Source: an uncultured Prevotellaceae bacterium (GTDB taxonomy: Bacteria > Bacteroidota > Bacteroidia > Bacteroidales > Bacteroidaceae). From it: a stretch of DNA of 19,248 bases. The DNA lies in assembly GCA_945787625.1 (NCBI GenBank), contig CALZJL010000009.1, forward strand, positions 1 through 19,248. Reading direction: 5' to 3'. The notes below the pieces were generated by a model that did not search any database, was not told where the DNA came from, and was given only the letters and a program-made list of their open reading frames with translations. Shown in pieces: positions 1-7,880 of the stretch (its first letter is position 1; each line of letters begins with the position of its first letter). The translations under genes were made by a program, and so were the position numbers.

Positions 1-564
1 TTGGTAAGCGTTTTCCACAAAGACGGTTTGGATGAGATACTCAAGACCCTGCATGCACAAGGAGTAGAACTTTTGAGCACAGGAGGAACCCAGGCATTCA
101 TCGAGAGCCTCGGCATACCCTGCACAAAAGTCGAAGACGTGACAAGTTACCCCAGCATTCTCGGAGGAAGAGTCAAGACCCTCCACCCCAAGGTGTTCGG
201 AGGCATATTAGGTCGCAGGGAGCTCGAAGGCGACCGTGAGCAGATGACCAAATACGACATTCCGGAGATAGACCTCGTTATCGTAGACCTCTATCCCTTC
301 GAGCAGACCGTAGCAAGCGGAGCCTCCGAGTCAGACATCATCGAGAAGATAGACATAGGCGGCATCAGCCTTATACGTGCTGGAGCCAAGAATTTCCGAG
401 ACGTAATCATCGTCCCGTCCAAGGCAGAGTACGAGCCGCTCTTGAAGCTTCTGCAGGAGAAGGGCGGTGAGAGTGAGATTGAAGACCGTAAGTGGTTTGC
501 AGCCCAGGCATTCGGCGTAAGCAGTCATTACGACACGGCTATTCACGATTATTTTGTCAACTAA
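1..564 (+). CDS. purH: IMP cyclohydrolase (PurH N-terminal domain only), 5' truncated by window edge
   Basis: IMP cyclohydrolase closes the ring of FAICAR to make IMP, the last step of de novo purine synthesis in the cytoplasm. The window opens inside the gene: the first codon is TTG, and family proteins have roughly 10-12 residues before this point, so the real start lies upstream. Visible family features are the STGGT phosphate loop (window residues 26-30), GGRVKTLHP (Lys59), DLYPF (Tyr98), KIDIGG (Asp118) and GAKN (Lys130), which match the catalytic Lys/Tyr/Asp/Lys set of the MGS-like domain. Most bacterial PurH proteins are about 500-530 residues, with a C-terminal AICAR transformylase domain. 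Here the frame stops with TAA right after the SSHYDTAIHDYF motif, exactly at the domain junction, and mreB starts 18 bases later. No remnant of the second domain is visible. The transformylase would have to be encoded elsewhere (inference). Identity of the domain is very secure. Confidence 0.93.
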   Translation: MVSVFHKDGLDEILKTLHAQGVELLSTGGTQAFIESLGIPCTKVEDVTSYPSILGGRVKTLHPKVFGGILGRRELEGDREQMTKYDIPEIDLVIVDLYPFEQTVASGASESDIIEKIDIGGISLIRAGAKNFRDVIIVPSKAEYEPLLKLLQEKGGESEIEDRKWFAAQAFGVSSHYDTAIHDYFVN

Positions 565-582
565 ACTGTAGAAGAAAAGACA

Positions 583-1602
583 ATGGGGCTGTTTAGTTTT
601 ACCAAGGAAATCGCCATGGACCTCGGCACCGCCAACACCATCATCATTTCAGATGGCAAGATTGTGGTAGACGAGCCGAGCGTAGTAGCCCTTGACCGTC
701 GCACGGAGAGAATGATAGCCGTGGGAGGCAAGGCCAAGATGATGTACGAAAAGACGAACCCGGAGATTCGCACCATACGTCCGTTGCGTGACGGCGTTAT
801 TGCCAACTTCAATGCCTGTGAGCAGATGATGCGCGGCTTGATCAAGATGATACATTCAGGATCCCGCCTGTTTACCCCGTCGCTCAAGATGGTCATCGGA
901 GTGCCGAGTGGCAGTACCGAGGTAGAGTTGCGTGCCGTGCGCGACAGTGCAGAACACGCCGGAGGTCGTGAAGTATACCTGATTTACGAGCCCATGGCAG
1001 CCGCTATCGGCATAGGGCTCGATGTCCTGGCGCCCGAGGGCAACATGATTGTAGACATCGGTGGTGGCAGCACAGAGATTGCAGTCATAAGCCTTGGCGG
1101 AATCGTAGCAGACAAGAGTCTGCGAGTGGCAGGCGATGAGCTTACCTCAGACATACAGGAATACATGTCGCGCCAGCACAACGTCAAGGTGTCAGAGCGT
1201 ATGGCCGAGCGAATCAAGATTCACGTAGGCGCAGCCCTTACAGACCTTGGCGACGAAGCCCCCGATGACTATGTAGTGCATGGACCGAACCGTATTACGG
1301 CACTTCCAATGGAAGTCCCGGTGTGTTATCAGGAGATAGCCCGATGTCTTGAGAAGACCGTTGCCAAGATAGAAACCGCCATACTCCAGGCATTGGAAGA
1401 GACCCCCCCAGAGCTATATGCAGACATAGTGCACAACGGCATATATCTGGCAGGAGGCGGAGCAATGCTCAAGGGTCTCGCACGTCGTCTGACCGACAAG
1501 ATCAACATACCCTTCCACGTCGCAGACGATCCCCTGCATTGCGTAGCCAAAGGAACAGGCATCGCCATCAAGCATATCCACGAGTACTCCTTCCTAATGT
1601 AG
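583..1602 (+). CDS. mreB: Rod shape-determining protein MreB (bacterial actin)
   Basis: MreB forms ATP-dependent filaments on the inner face of the cytoplasmic membrane and guides the elongasome. The 339-residue length is normal. Actin-fold motifs are in order: phosphate-1 loop DLGTANT (residues 13-19), catalytic-region EPMAAAIG (Glu136), phosphate-2 loop DIGGGSTE (158-165) and adenosine loop LAGGGA (289-294). The N-terminus MGLFSFTKE is short and amphipathic, as expected for membrane contact. The ATG at 583 is the first possible start after the upstream stop and gives a full-length protein. It leads the mreB-mreC-mreD-mrdA-rodA cluster, with a 20-base gap before mreC. Its codon use is less strand-biased than that of the later genes, which may reflect high expression (inference). 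Confidence 0.98.
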   Translation: MGLFSFTKEIAMDLGTANTIIISDGKIVVDEPSVVALDRRTERMIAVGGKAKMMYEKTNPEIRTIRPLRDGVIANFNACEQMMRGLIKMIHSGSRLFTPSLKMVIGVPSGSTEVELRAVRDSAEHAGGREVYLIYEPMAAAIGIGLDVLAPEGNMIVDIGGGSTEIAVISLGGIVADKSLRVAGDELTSDIQEYMSRQHNVKVSERMAERIKIHVGAALTDLGDEAPDDYVVHGPNRITALPMEVPVCYQEIARCLEKTVAKIETAILQALEETPPELYADIVHNGIYLAGGGAMLKGLARRLTDKINIPFHVADDPLHCVAKGTGIAIKHIHEYSFLM

Positions 1603-1622
1603 TATAGTTCCACACAGACACG

Positions 1623-2444
1623 ATGCACTCTGTTGTAGACAGAATTAGGCAATATTCCCATTGGCTGGTACTTTTCGTTTTGGAAGGTATCAGCCTGTAT
1701 CTTGTGTTGTCATTCAATCTGTACCAGAAAAGCGTATGGTTTACCGCAGCCAACACAGTATGCGGAGCAGTGCTCAAGGTCGAAGAAGAGCTTCTGGCAT
1801 ACCTCCGTCTCGGTGGAGAGAATGCAGAGCTGATGAGCCGCAATATCATACTACAGCACCAAAACGACCTCCTGAGATCAGAGATAGCACGTCTCAGTCA
1901 CGACAGCACCTATACCGAGCGTCTCCTCACGGAGCGCATCTCAGGTCTTGGATTGGTCAGAGCCCGTGTGGTAGACAACACCGTTATGCTCAGAGACAAT
2001 TATCTGGTTTTAGACAAAGGGCTGTCCGATGGCGTACGCGAAGAAATGGGCGTGGTTTCAGGCACAGGTATCGTAGGCATCGTATCGCAAGTGACCGAGC
2101 ATAAAGCATTAGTCATGTCCATACTCAACAGCAAATCAAGCATCTCATGTCGCATCAGAGGGAGCGAGTATTTCGGATACCTCCGATGGTATGGAGGCAA
2201 TACGATATGCGCCTCACTCGACGACGTCCCCCGACATGCCCGTTTCAAACTCGGAGATGCCGTCGAGACGAGTGGATTCAGCAACGTATTTCCACCAGGC
2301 ATATATGTAGGCAAAGTAATCAAAGTACGTGACAGCAAGGACGGGCTCAGCTACCAGCTCATCGTACAGTTGTCGACAGATATGGCGAATTTAAGTAACG
2401 CAACAGTCATCTTGAACGAGAATGACACTATCGGTTTTCAATAG
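1623..2444 (+). CDS. mreC: Rod shape-determining protein MreC
   Basis: MreC is a bitopic inner-membrane protein whose periplasmic part binds PBP2 and links it to MreB. In 273 residues the sequence shows a short cytoplasmic start, one membrane helix (about 14-33), a predicted coiled coil (about 55-92, with GENAEL and NDLLRSEIARL) and the beta-rich MreC domain (about 113-260). The latter has the typical runs VVDNTVMLRDNYLVLDKG and GVVSGTGIVGIVSQV. The end overlaps mreD by 23 bases, which suggests translational coupling. Order and length agree with the MreC family. Confidence 0.95.
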   Translation: MHSVVDRIRQYSHWLVLFVLEGISLYLVLSFNLYQKSVWFTAANTVCGAVLKVEEELLAYLRLGGENAELMSRNIILQHQNDLLRSEIARLSHDSTYTERLLTERISGLGLVRARVVDNTVMLRDNYLVLDKGLSDGVREEMGVVSGTGIVGIVSQVTEHKALVMSILNSKSSISCRIRGSEYFGYLRWYGGNTICASLDDVPRHARFKLGDAVETSGFSNVFPPGIYVGKVIKVRDSKDGLSYQLIVQLSTDMANLSNATVILNENDTIGFQ

Positions 2445-2925
2445 GATAGGGCAGATGCTCGCAGTGCTCTGCGTGCAGATTCTTGTGCTCAACCACATCC
2501 ATCTGTGGGGCTATGCAACACCATTGCTATGCTTCGCATTCGTCTCGCTCGCACCCTTAAGAGCCAACAGGATTCTGGAAATGATTATGGCATTTGTCCT
2601 TGGTCTTGTAGTCGACATGTTTTCGACCACCCCCGGAGTCTGTGCAGGAGCCATGGTCCTCGCCTCCTTCGTACAGCACGATTTGCTTGCCATGATGGCA
2701 CCCAAAGACAGCGAGCAAGGTCTGAAGCCCAGCGCCAAAGAGCTCGGCAGGTATCTCTTTATTGTATATCTCGCCCTGATACAGGCCATAGGACTCATAG
2801 CCTACTTTGTCCTGGATATATTCTCATTCTCACAGAGTTCAGACCTGCTTCTGACGTTGGCATGCAGCTATGCGTCCAGCATATTTGTCACCCTAATATT
2901 TGTAGGTCTAAATGGCAGGCTCTAA
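2422..2925 (+). CDS. mreD: Rod shape-determining protein MreD
   Basis: MreD is a small polytopic membrane partner of MreC in the elongasome. The protein is 167 residues, almost entirely hydrophobic, with about five membrane segments (roughly 8-25, 30-46, 52-70, 76-90 and 110-135, with a further one near the end). It carries the family-like stretch GLVVDMFSTTPG near residues 61-72. It overlaps mreC by 23 bases at its start and mrdA by 14 bases at its end, so it is very likely translated from the same message. MreD proteins diverge strongly, so the name rests on position, size and topology as much as on sequence. Confidence 0.92.
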   Translation: MTLSVFNRIGQMLAVLCVQILVLNHIHLWGYATPLLCFAFVSLAPLRANRILEMIMAFVLGLVVDMFSTTPGVCAGAMVLASFVQHDLLAMMAPKDSEQGLKPSAKELGRYLFIVYLALIQAIGLIAYFVLDIFSFSQSSDLLLTLACSYASSIFVTLIFVGLNGRL

Positions 2926-4798
2926 GAAACATAATTCCGAATTTGCCAACCGCAAATACGTCCTTGCCGGAATAGCCAGTGGCATCATCATAGTGTTTGT
3001 GATACGCCTTTTCGCCCTCCAGATGCTCAGCGACGATTTCAAGCGCAATGCAGACAGCAATGCCTTTCTCAGGCGAATCCTGTATCCGGCACGTGGCGCA
3101 ATCACAGACCGCAACGGCAAGCTGCTGGTCTACAATCAGCCAGCCTACGACATCATGGTAGTGATGAAAGAGCAGGAAGGCATAGACACACTCGACTTTT
3201 GCCGCACCCTAGGTATCACCAAAGAGTGGTACAAGCGCCGTATGGACGAAGTCCGCGACCCATGGCGTAATCCCGGCTACAGCCGCTACACCCAACAGCT
3301 CTTCATGAGCCAGCTCTCGAGCGAAGAGTTCAGCTCATTTCAGGAAAAGCTCTTCTGCTTCCGCGGCTTCTATATCCAGAAGCGGTGTATCCGTCAGTAT
3401 TCATACCCCTACGCAGCCCACGTCTTAGGCGATGTCGGTGAAGTCAACCCCAAGGACATCGAAAACGACCGATACTATCAGAGCGGAGACTACATAGGCA
3501 AGCTCGGCGTAGAGCGTCAGTACGAACGTCAGCTACGAGGCGAGAAAGGAGTCGAAATCCTCCTGCGCGATGCACGAGGTCGAATCAAGGGCAAGTACCA
3601 GAACGGCAAGTTTGACGAAGCCCCGGAGCCAGGCAAGAATCTCACCCTCTCGCTCGATGCCGACCTCCAAGCCTTAGGCGAGCGTCTGATGAAAGGCAAG
3701 AAAGGAGGCATCGTAGCCATCGAACCGTCGACAGGCGAGATACTCTGCATGGTGAGCAGTCCCACCTACGATCCACGCATGATGGTCGGACGCCAACGCG
3801 GAGCCAACAACTACCGTCTCTCACAAGACCCTGACAAACCCCTGCTCAACCGCGCCATCATGGGTCTCTATCCGCCAGGCTCAACCTTCAAGACCAGCCA
3901 GGCACTTACCTTCTTGCAAGAAGGAATCATCACCCCCCAGACCTCATACCCCTGCTCCCACGGCTTCCACTTCAAAGGACTGACCGTAGGATGTCACGGA
4001 CACGCCGCACCAATCCAGCTCATACCAGCCATCGGCACCTCATGCAACAGCTACTTCTGCTGGGGTCTCTACCACATGCTCTCCAACCGCGACAAGTACC
4101 ACACCGTACAGGAAGCCCTGACCCGTTGGAAAGACTACATGGTATCAATGGGCTTCGGCTATACCCTCGGAGTAGACCTGCCCGGCGAGAAACGAGGCAT
4201 GATACCCAATGCCCAGTTTTACGACAAAGCATACCGCGGTTCGTGGAACGGACTGACCGTGATAAGCATCTCTATCGGTCAAGGCGAAGTCAACCTCACC
4301 CCCCTACAGATAGCCAACCTCGGAGCCACGATAGCCAACCGAGGCTGGTTCATTACCCCACACATAGTCAAGCGCATTCAAGACGAGCCCCTCGACTCAC
4401 TCTATACCCGTCGGCGCCACACGATGGTAAGCCCCGTAAACTACGAGTACGTAGTACAAGGCATGCGCCGCGCCGTGACAGACGGCACCTGTCGCAGCGC
4501 CAACACCACGATGTACGAAGTCTGCGGAAAGACCGGTACAGCCCAGAACCCCCATGGCCAGGACCACTCGGCATTCATGGGATTTGCCCCCATGGACGAC
4601 CCCAAGATAGCCATCTGTGTATACGTCGAGAACGGCAGGTGGGGAGCAGACTACGGAGTCCCCATAGGAGCCCTACTCATCGAACAATACATTAACGGAA
4701 CCCTCACAGAGGCATCTCAAGCCAAGGCCGAAGCATTTGAACAACGTCATTTGATAACCCCAACAGAATATGTCGTCAGCAGCAGCCAAAAACAATAG
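2912..4798 (+). CDS. mrdA: Penicillin-binding protein 2 (peptidoglycan DD-transpeptidase)
   Basis: PBP2 is the class B transpeptidase of cell elongation: it cross-links peptide stems in the periplasm, in complex with RodA. The 628-residue protein has one N-terminal membrane anchor (about 16-36), a dimerisation/pedestal region (about 55-230) and a transpeptidase domain (about 260-600). All three active-site motifs are present: S324-T-F-K327 (nucleophile Ser324), S377-C-N379 and K540-T-G542. The sequence GIVAIEPSTGEILCMVSSP before the active site is also typical. The start at 2912 lies inside mreD (14-base overlap) and the end overlaps rodA by 29 bases. Assignment to PBP2 rather than the division enzyme PBP3 rests on the mre-rodA context and domain layout. 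Confidence 0.97.
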   Translation: MAGSKKHNSEFANRKYVLAGIASGIIIVFVIRLFALQMLSDDFKRNADSNAFLRRILYPARGAITDRNGKLLVYNQPAYDIMVVMKEQEGIDTLDFCRTLGITKEWYKRRMDEVRDPWRNPGYSRYTQQLFMSQLSSEEFSSFQEKLFCFRGFYIQKRCIRQYSYPYAAHVLGDVGEVNPKDIENDRYYQSGDYIGKLGVERQYERQLRGEKGVEILLRDARGRIKGKYQNGKFDEAPEPGKNLTLSLDADLQALGERLMKGKKGGIVAIEPSTGEILCMVSSPTYDPRMMVGRQRGANNYRLSQDPDKPLLNRAIMGLYPPGSTFKTSQALTFLQEGIITPQTSYPCSHGFHFKGLTVGCHGHAAPIQLIPAIGTSCNSYFCWGLYHMLSNRDKYHTVQEALTRWKDYMVSMGFGYTLGVDLPGEKRGMIPNAQFYDKAYRGSWNGLTVISISIGQGEVNLTPLQIANLGATIANRGWFITPHIVKRIQDEPLDSLYTRRRHTMVSPVNYEYVVQGMRRAVTDGTCRSANTTMYEVCGKTGTAQNPHGQDHSAFMGFAPMDDPKIAICVYVENGRWGADYGVPIGALLIEQYINGTLTEASQAKAEAFEQRHLITPTEYVVSSSQKQ

Positions 4799-6251
4799 CA
4801 ACAGCGTATGGCGCAACCTTGACTGGTTTACCATCTTCATCTTTGTCTGCCTCATGGTCATGGGGTGGATGAGCGTATGCGGAGCCAGCTACGATTTTGA
4901 CCAGGGCACTCCCCTGTTTGATTTTCATGCCCGCAGCGGCATGCAGATAGTATGGATACTATCCTCACTGCTCCTCGGTGCACTGATAGTATGCATCGAC
5001 GACAGGATAGTAGAAAGTTTCTCCTACATTATATATATAGGGTTTGTGATACTGCTTGCCGTCACCCCCTTTCTCGCACACGACATCAAAGGCAGTCTTT
5101 CGTGGATCAAGATTGGCAGTTTCAGCATTCAGCCCGCAGAGTTTGCCAAGTTTGCCACAGCCCTGTGCATCGCCAAGGTCATCAGCCAGTTCAGCCTCAA
5201 TCTCTCAAGATGGAAAGACCTCGCCATCTCCAGCCTTGTCGTCCTACTCCCCATGGCATTGATCGTCATGCAGAAAGAGACAGGATCCGCACTGGTCTAC
5301 CTCGCATTCTTCCTCATGTTCTACCGCGAAGGCATGGCCGGCAGTCTGCTTTTCACCGGAGCAGCCGCAGTCCTGTATTTTGTAGTAGGCATACGCTACG
5401 CAGACATACCCCTATGGGAGATTGCCCAGACCAGCCTTGGAGAATTTCTCGTCCTGGCGTTTATCCACATCTTCTCAGCCATGATGATGTGGGTATACAC
5501 ACCATTGCGACTACCCTTCGTCAAGGTTATAGGCTACGGCACCATGTCATACGTATTAGCAGTACTCTTTGCCAAATACATCTTCCCGTTCAATGCCTGT
5601 TGGATAGAATGGGTCGTCCTGCTCGTCATGATATGCTACCTCATCTATCTCGCCTTGCGAGAGAATCTCATGCACTACGCCCTCATAGCCCTCTTCGCCA
5701 TCGGGAGTACCGGCTTCTTCTATTCAGTAGACTATGTCCTCGACGAAGTCATGCAGCCACACCAGCAGACCCGCGTACGAGTCCTTCTCGGTCTCGAAGA
5801 CGACCCCAAAGGAGCAGGCTACAACGTCATACAAGCCAAGATAGCCATCGGTAGCGGAGGACTGACAGGCAAAGGTTTCCTCAACGGAACTCAGACCAAA
5901 CTAAAATACGTCCCGGAGCAAGACACCGACTTCATCTTCTGTACCGTAGGCGAGGAAGAAGGCTTCGTAGGGTGTACCATAGTTCTGGTCATGTTTCTCG
6001 TACTCATACTCAGACTGCTACATCTCGCAGAACGCCAACCATACACCTACGGACGCATCTACGGATACAGCGTGCTCAGCATATACCTCTTCCACGTCTT
6101 CATCAACGTCGGCATGGTATTGGGGCTCACCCCAGTCATAGGCATACCCCTACCATTCTTCAGCTACGGCGGTTCCTCCCTATGGGGATTCACCATACTC
6201 CTGTTCATCTTCCTCAGAATAGACGCAAGCCGCAACCGCATAGCCCATTAA
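4770..6251 (+). CDS. rodA: RodA, SEDS-family peptidoglycan glycosyltransferase
   Basis: RodA polymerises glycan strands from lipid II in the inner membrane as partner of PBP2. SEDS signatures are clear: SWIKIGSFSIQPAEFAKF (residues 111-128), VPEQDTDFIF with the expected catalytic Asp at 387, GEEEGF (394-399) and IPLPFFSYGGSS (459-470). At 493 residues it is well over 100 longer than E. coli RodA. The extra length lies mostly between about residues 190 and 320, a hydrophobic stretch that probably adds membrane helices. The position usually reading QPDxG is QKETG here, with Glu170 in place of Asp. It overlaps mrdA by 29 bases and ends 12 bases from the convergent gldH stop; no terminator is obvious between them. 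Confidence 0.96.
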   Translation: MSSAAAKNNSNSVWRNLDWFTIFIFVCLMVMGWMSVCGASYDFDQGTPLFDFHARSGMQIVWILSSLLLGALIVCIDDRIVESFSYIIYIGFVILLAVTPFLAHDIKGSLSWIKIGSFSIQPAEFAKFATALCIAKVISQFSLNLSRWKDLAISSLVVLLPMALIVMQKETGSALVYLAFFLMFYREGMAGSLLFTGAAAVLYFVVGIRYADIPLWEIAQTSLGEFLVLAFIHIFSAMMMWVYTPLRLPFVKVIGYGTMSYVLAVLFAKYIFPFNACWIEWVVLLVMICYLIYLALRENLMHYALIALFAIGSTGFFYSVDYVLDEVMQPHQQTRVRVLLGLEDDPKGAGYNVIQAKIAIGSGGLTGKGFLNGTQTKLKYVPEQDTDFIFCTVGEEEGFVGCTIVLVMFLVLILRLLHLAERQPYTYGRIYGYSVLSIYLFHVFINVGMVLGLTPVIGIPLPFFSYGGSSLWGFTILLFIFLRIDASRNRIAH

Positions 6252-6263
6252 CCCCACTCCCAC

Positions 6264-6758
6264 TCAATGCCCTCTCCTTATCTCCGTCCCCACCTCCATA
6301 ATGCCAGGCATCACCTCCTGCATCATCAAGTGATATATCCTGACCCTCCCACGCTGTCCGGCAGTCAGACAGACAGGCCTTGAGCTTTGGCCGTACTTAC
6401 GCACGATCAGCCCATTAGTCACAATACCCACATCTTGTGAGGCAAACTCGACGCACATCGTATCCCTGAGCACCAGTTTTGGACATTCGAGCTCCAACTC
6501 ATAGCAAAGCCATAGTTTGGAGTAAGGAAAGAGATTGCCCGTACGTATCAGCACACTCGGCAGATACTCCCCCCCCTCCTTCACCTCAGGCAAGTCAAAT
6601 ACGAGAGTGTCAGACCTCTCCCATCCCTCCAGCCCGAGCCGTCTGTACTGTAGAGAGACAGTATCATCGATACAATTACACAGTAGCATCGTCCAGAGCG
6701 ACACCGCTATCGCTCTCAGCCAAGTTCTTGCCATTATCATCTCTGTGCTGTCGGTCAT
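6264..6758 (-). CDS. gldH: GldH-family lipoprotein
   Basis: GldH is a Bacteroidetes lipoprotein first linked to gliding motility; homologues are widespread in non-gliding Bacteroidales, where the role is unclear. The mature part fits the family: GWERSDTLVFDL near the start, then NLFPYSKLWLCYELE, a paired DTMCVEF strand, and an ending like HLMMQEVMPGIMEVGTEIR. The N-terminus has a signal-peptide hydrophobic run (about 14-26) ending in LLCNC, so lipidation would be on Cys27 or Cys29. This is not a classical lipobox, since Asn at -1 is unusual. The longest start gives 164 residues. Met7 (6740) or Met9 (6734) would place the arginines and hydrophobic core more typically and are plausible true starts. 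It overlaps the end of ricT by up to 83 bases and is the last gene of the metF-holB-ricT-gldH set. Confidence 0.85.
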   Translation of the reverse strand: MTDSTEMIMARTWLRAIAVSLWTMLLCNCIDDTVSLQYRRLGLEGWERSDTLVFDLPEVKEGGEYLPSVLIRTGNLFPYSKLWLCYELELECPKLVLRDTMCVEFASQDVGIVTNGLIVRKYGQSSRPVCLTAGQRGRVRIYHLMMQEVMPGIMEVGTEIRRGH

Positions 6759-7866
6759 TCCCCTGACGGGAGTTCTTCTTCTTTTTCTTCTTGCCCCTCA
6801 GCTGCGAGTCGAAGCGCGAAAGATCCTCCTGAGTAGCCAGATCCACGTGTGTTGCCACAGTATTTTGACCGTGTCCCTGATTTGCAAGGCTTACAGGATT
6901 CTCCCCCCTGTTGTTGGCATTGATAATCTCCATAGCACGCTCAGCCGTGACAGTAGTGATATTGGCAGCAAGATGCTTGTCAGACGAGTACGACACCATA
7001 CCAGAGAGAATATCAGCCTTAAAAAAGAACCACTCGCCCTCCTGCGTCGTCAGAACGACATCACGGTTAGGGATTTTCCGCGAAGCCTCGATATACTGGT
7101 CGACCTCATAGTTGATGCAGCATTTGAGTTTCGCACACTGTCCTGCCAGTTTCTGAGGATTGAGCGACAGATCCTGAAAACGAGCAGCCACAGTACCCAC
7201 ACTGGTGAAGTTCTTAATCCAAGTAGAGCAACACAGTTCCCTCCCGCACGGACCGAACCCCCCAATTCGCCCCGCCTCCTGGCGAGCCCCAATCTGCTTC
7301 ATCTCTATTCTCACATGAAACACATCAGCCAGCACCTTTATCAGTTCGCGAAAATCCACACGACCATCAGCGATGTAATAGAAGATAGCCTTGTTGCCAT
7401 CACCCTGATACTCCACATCGCCAATCTTCATCTCCAGTCCGAGCCCCTTAGCTATCTGTCTCGACTCTATCATAGTCAGATGTTCCCGAGCCTTAGCCTG
7501 CTCATACTTCTCCAGATCCACATCCTTAGCCAGCCGATATATCCGCTTGATATCGTCCTCGCTTTTCAAGTTGGCCTTCTTCACCTGCAGAGCCACCAGA
7601 GCCCCCGTCATCGTCACCGTGCCAATATCGTGTCCGGGATTACCCTCGACCGCTACTATGTCACCCTTCTGCAAGTCCAGGTTGTTCGAATTGTGAAAAT
7701 ACCCCTTTCTCGTATTCTTGAACTGCACCTCCACGAGATCCGTCGAAGCAGTATTGTTAGGCACATCAGCCATATAGTCACACACATTGAGTTGGGTGTA
7801 GTGATTAGTGTGCCAACCCTTCTTGCATATACCGCGGCCACCACCACATATATATTCGTTGCTCAT
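6676..7866 (-). CDS. ricT: PSP1/RicT-family protein (YaaT-like)
   Basis: RicT (YaaT) in Bacillus works with RicA and RicF in a complex that carries iron-sulfur clusters and affects RNA maturation and development; the Bacteroidetes role is not established. The 396-residue protein has the PSP1 domain in its first half (VEVQFKNTRKGYFHN from about residue 45, EHLTMIESRQIAKGLGLEMK at 128-147). The conserved core GRVDFRELIKVLA...RIEMKQIGARQEA follows at about 168-198. Six cysteines form two matching CxxxxCC groups (207/212/213 and 244/249/250), plausible cluster ligands. An additional N-terminal Cys-containing region (Cys7, Cys14, Cys29) and a low-complexity basic tail with six lysines (359-364) flank the core. 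It starts 14 bases after holB and overlaps gldH. Confidence 0.9.
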   Translation of the reverse strand: MSNEYICGGGRGICKKGWHTNHYTQLNVCDYMADVPNNTASTDLVEVQFKNTRKGYFHNSNNLDLQKGDIVAVEGNPGHDIGTVTMTGALVALQVKKANLKSEDDIKRIYRLAKDVDLEKYEQAKAREHLTMIESRQIAKGLGLEMKIGDVEYQGDGNKAIFYYIADGRVDFRELIKVLADVFHVRIEMKQIGARQEAGRIGGFGPCGRELCCSTWIKNFTSVGTVAARFQDLSLNPQKLAGQCAKLKCCINYEVDQYIEASRKIPNRDVVLTTQEGEWFFFKADILSGMVSYSSDKHLAANITTVTAERAMEIINANNRGENPVSLANQGHGQNTVATHVDLATQEDLSRFDSQLRGKKKKKKNSRQGNDRQHRDDNGKNLAESDSGVALDDATV

Positions 7867-7880
7867 AATTAAGTATGTTG

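Noticed and set aside
6535..7872. 445-codon open frame on + opposite gldH and ricT
   Set aside because: It is a shadow of the strongly G/T-ending codons of the - strand genes. Its translation shows no family motifs, whereas the - strand frames are clear GldH and RicT proteins.
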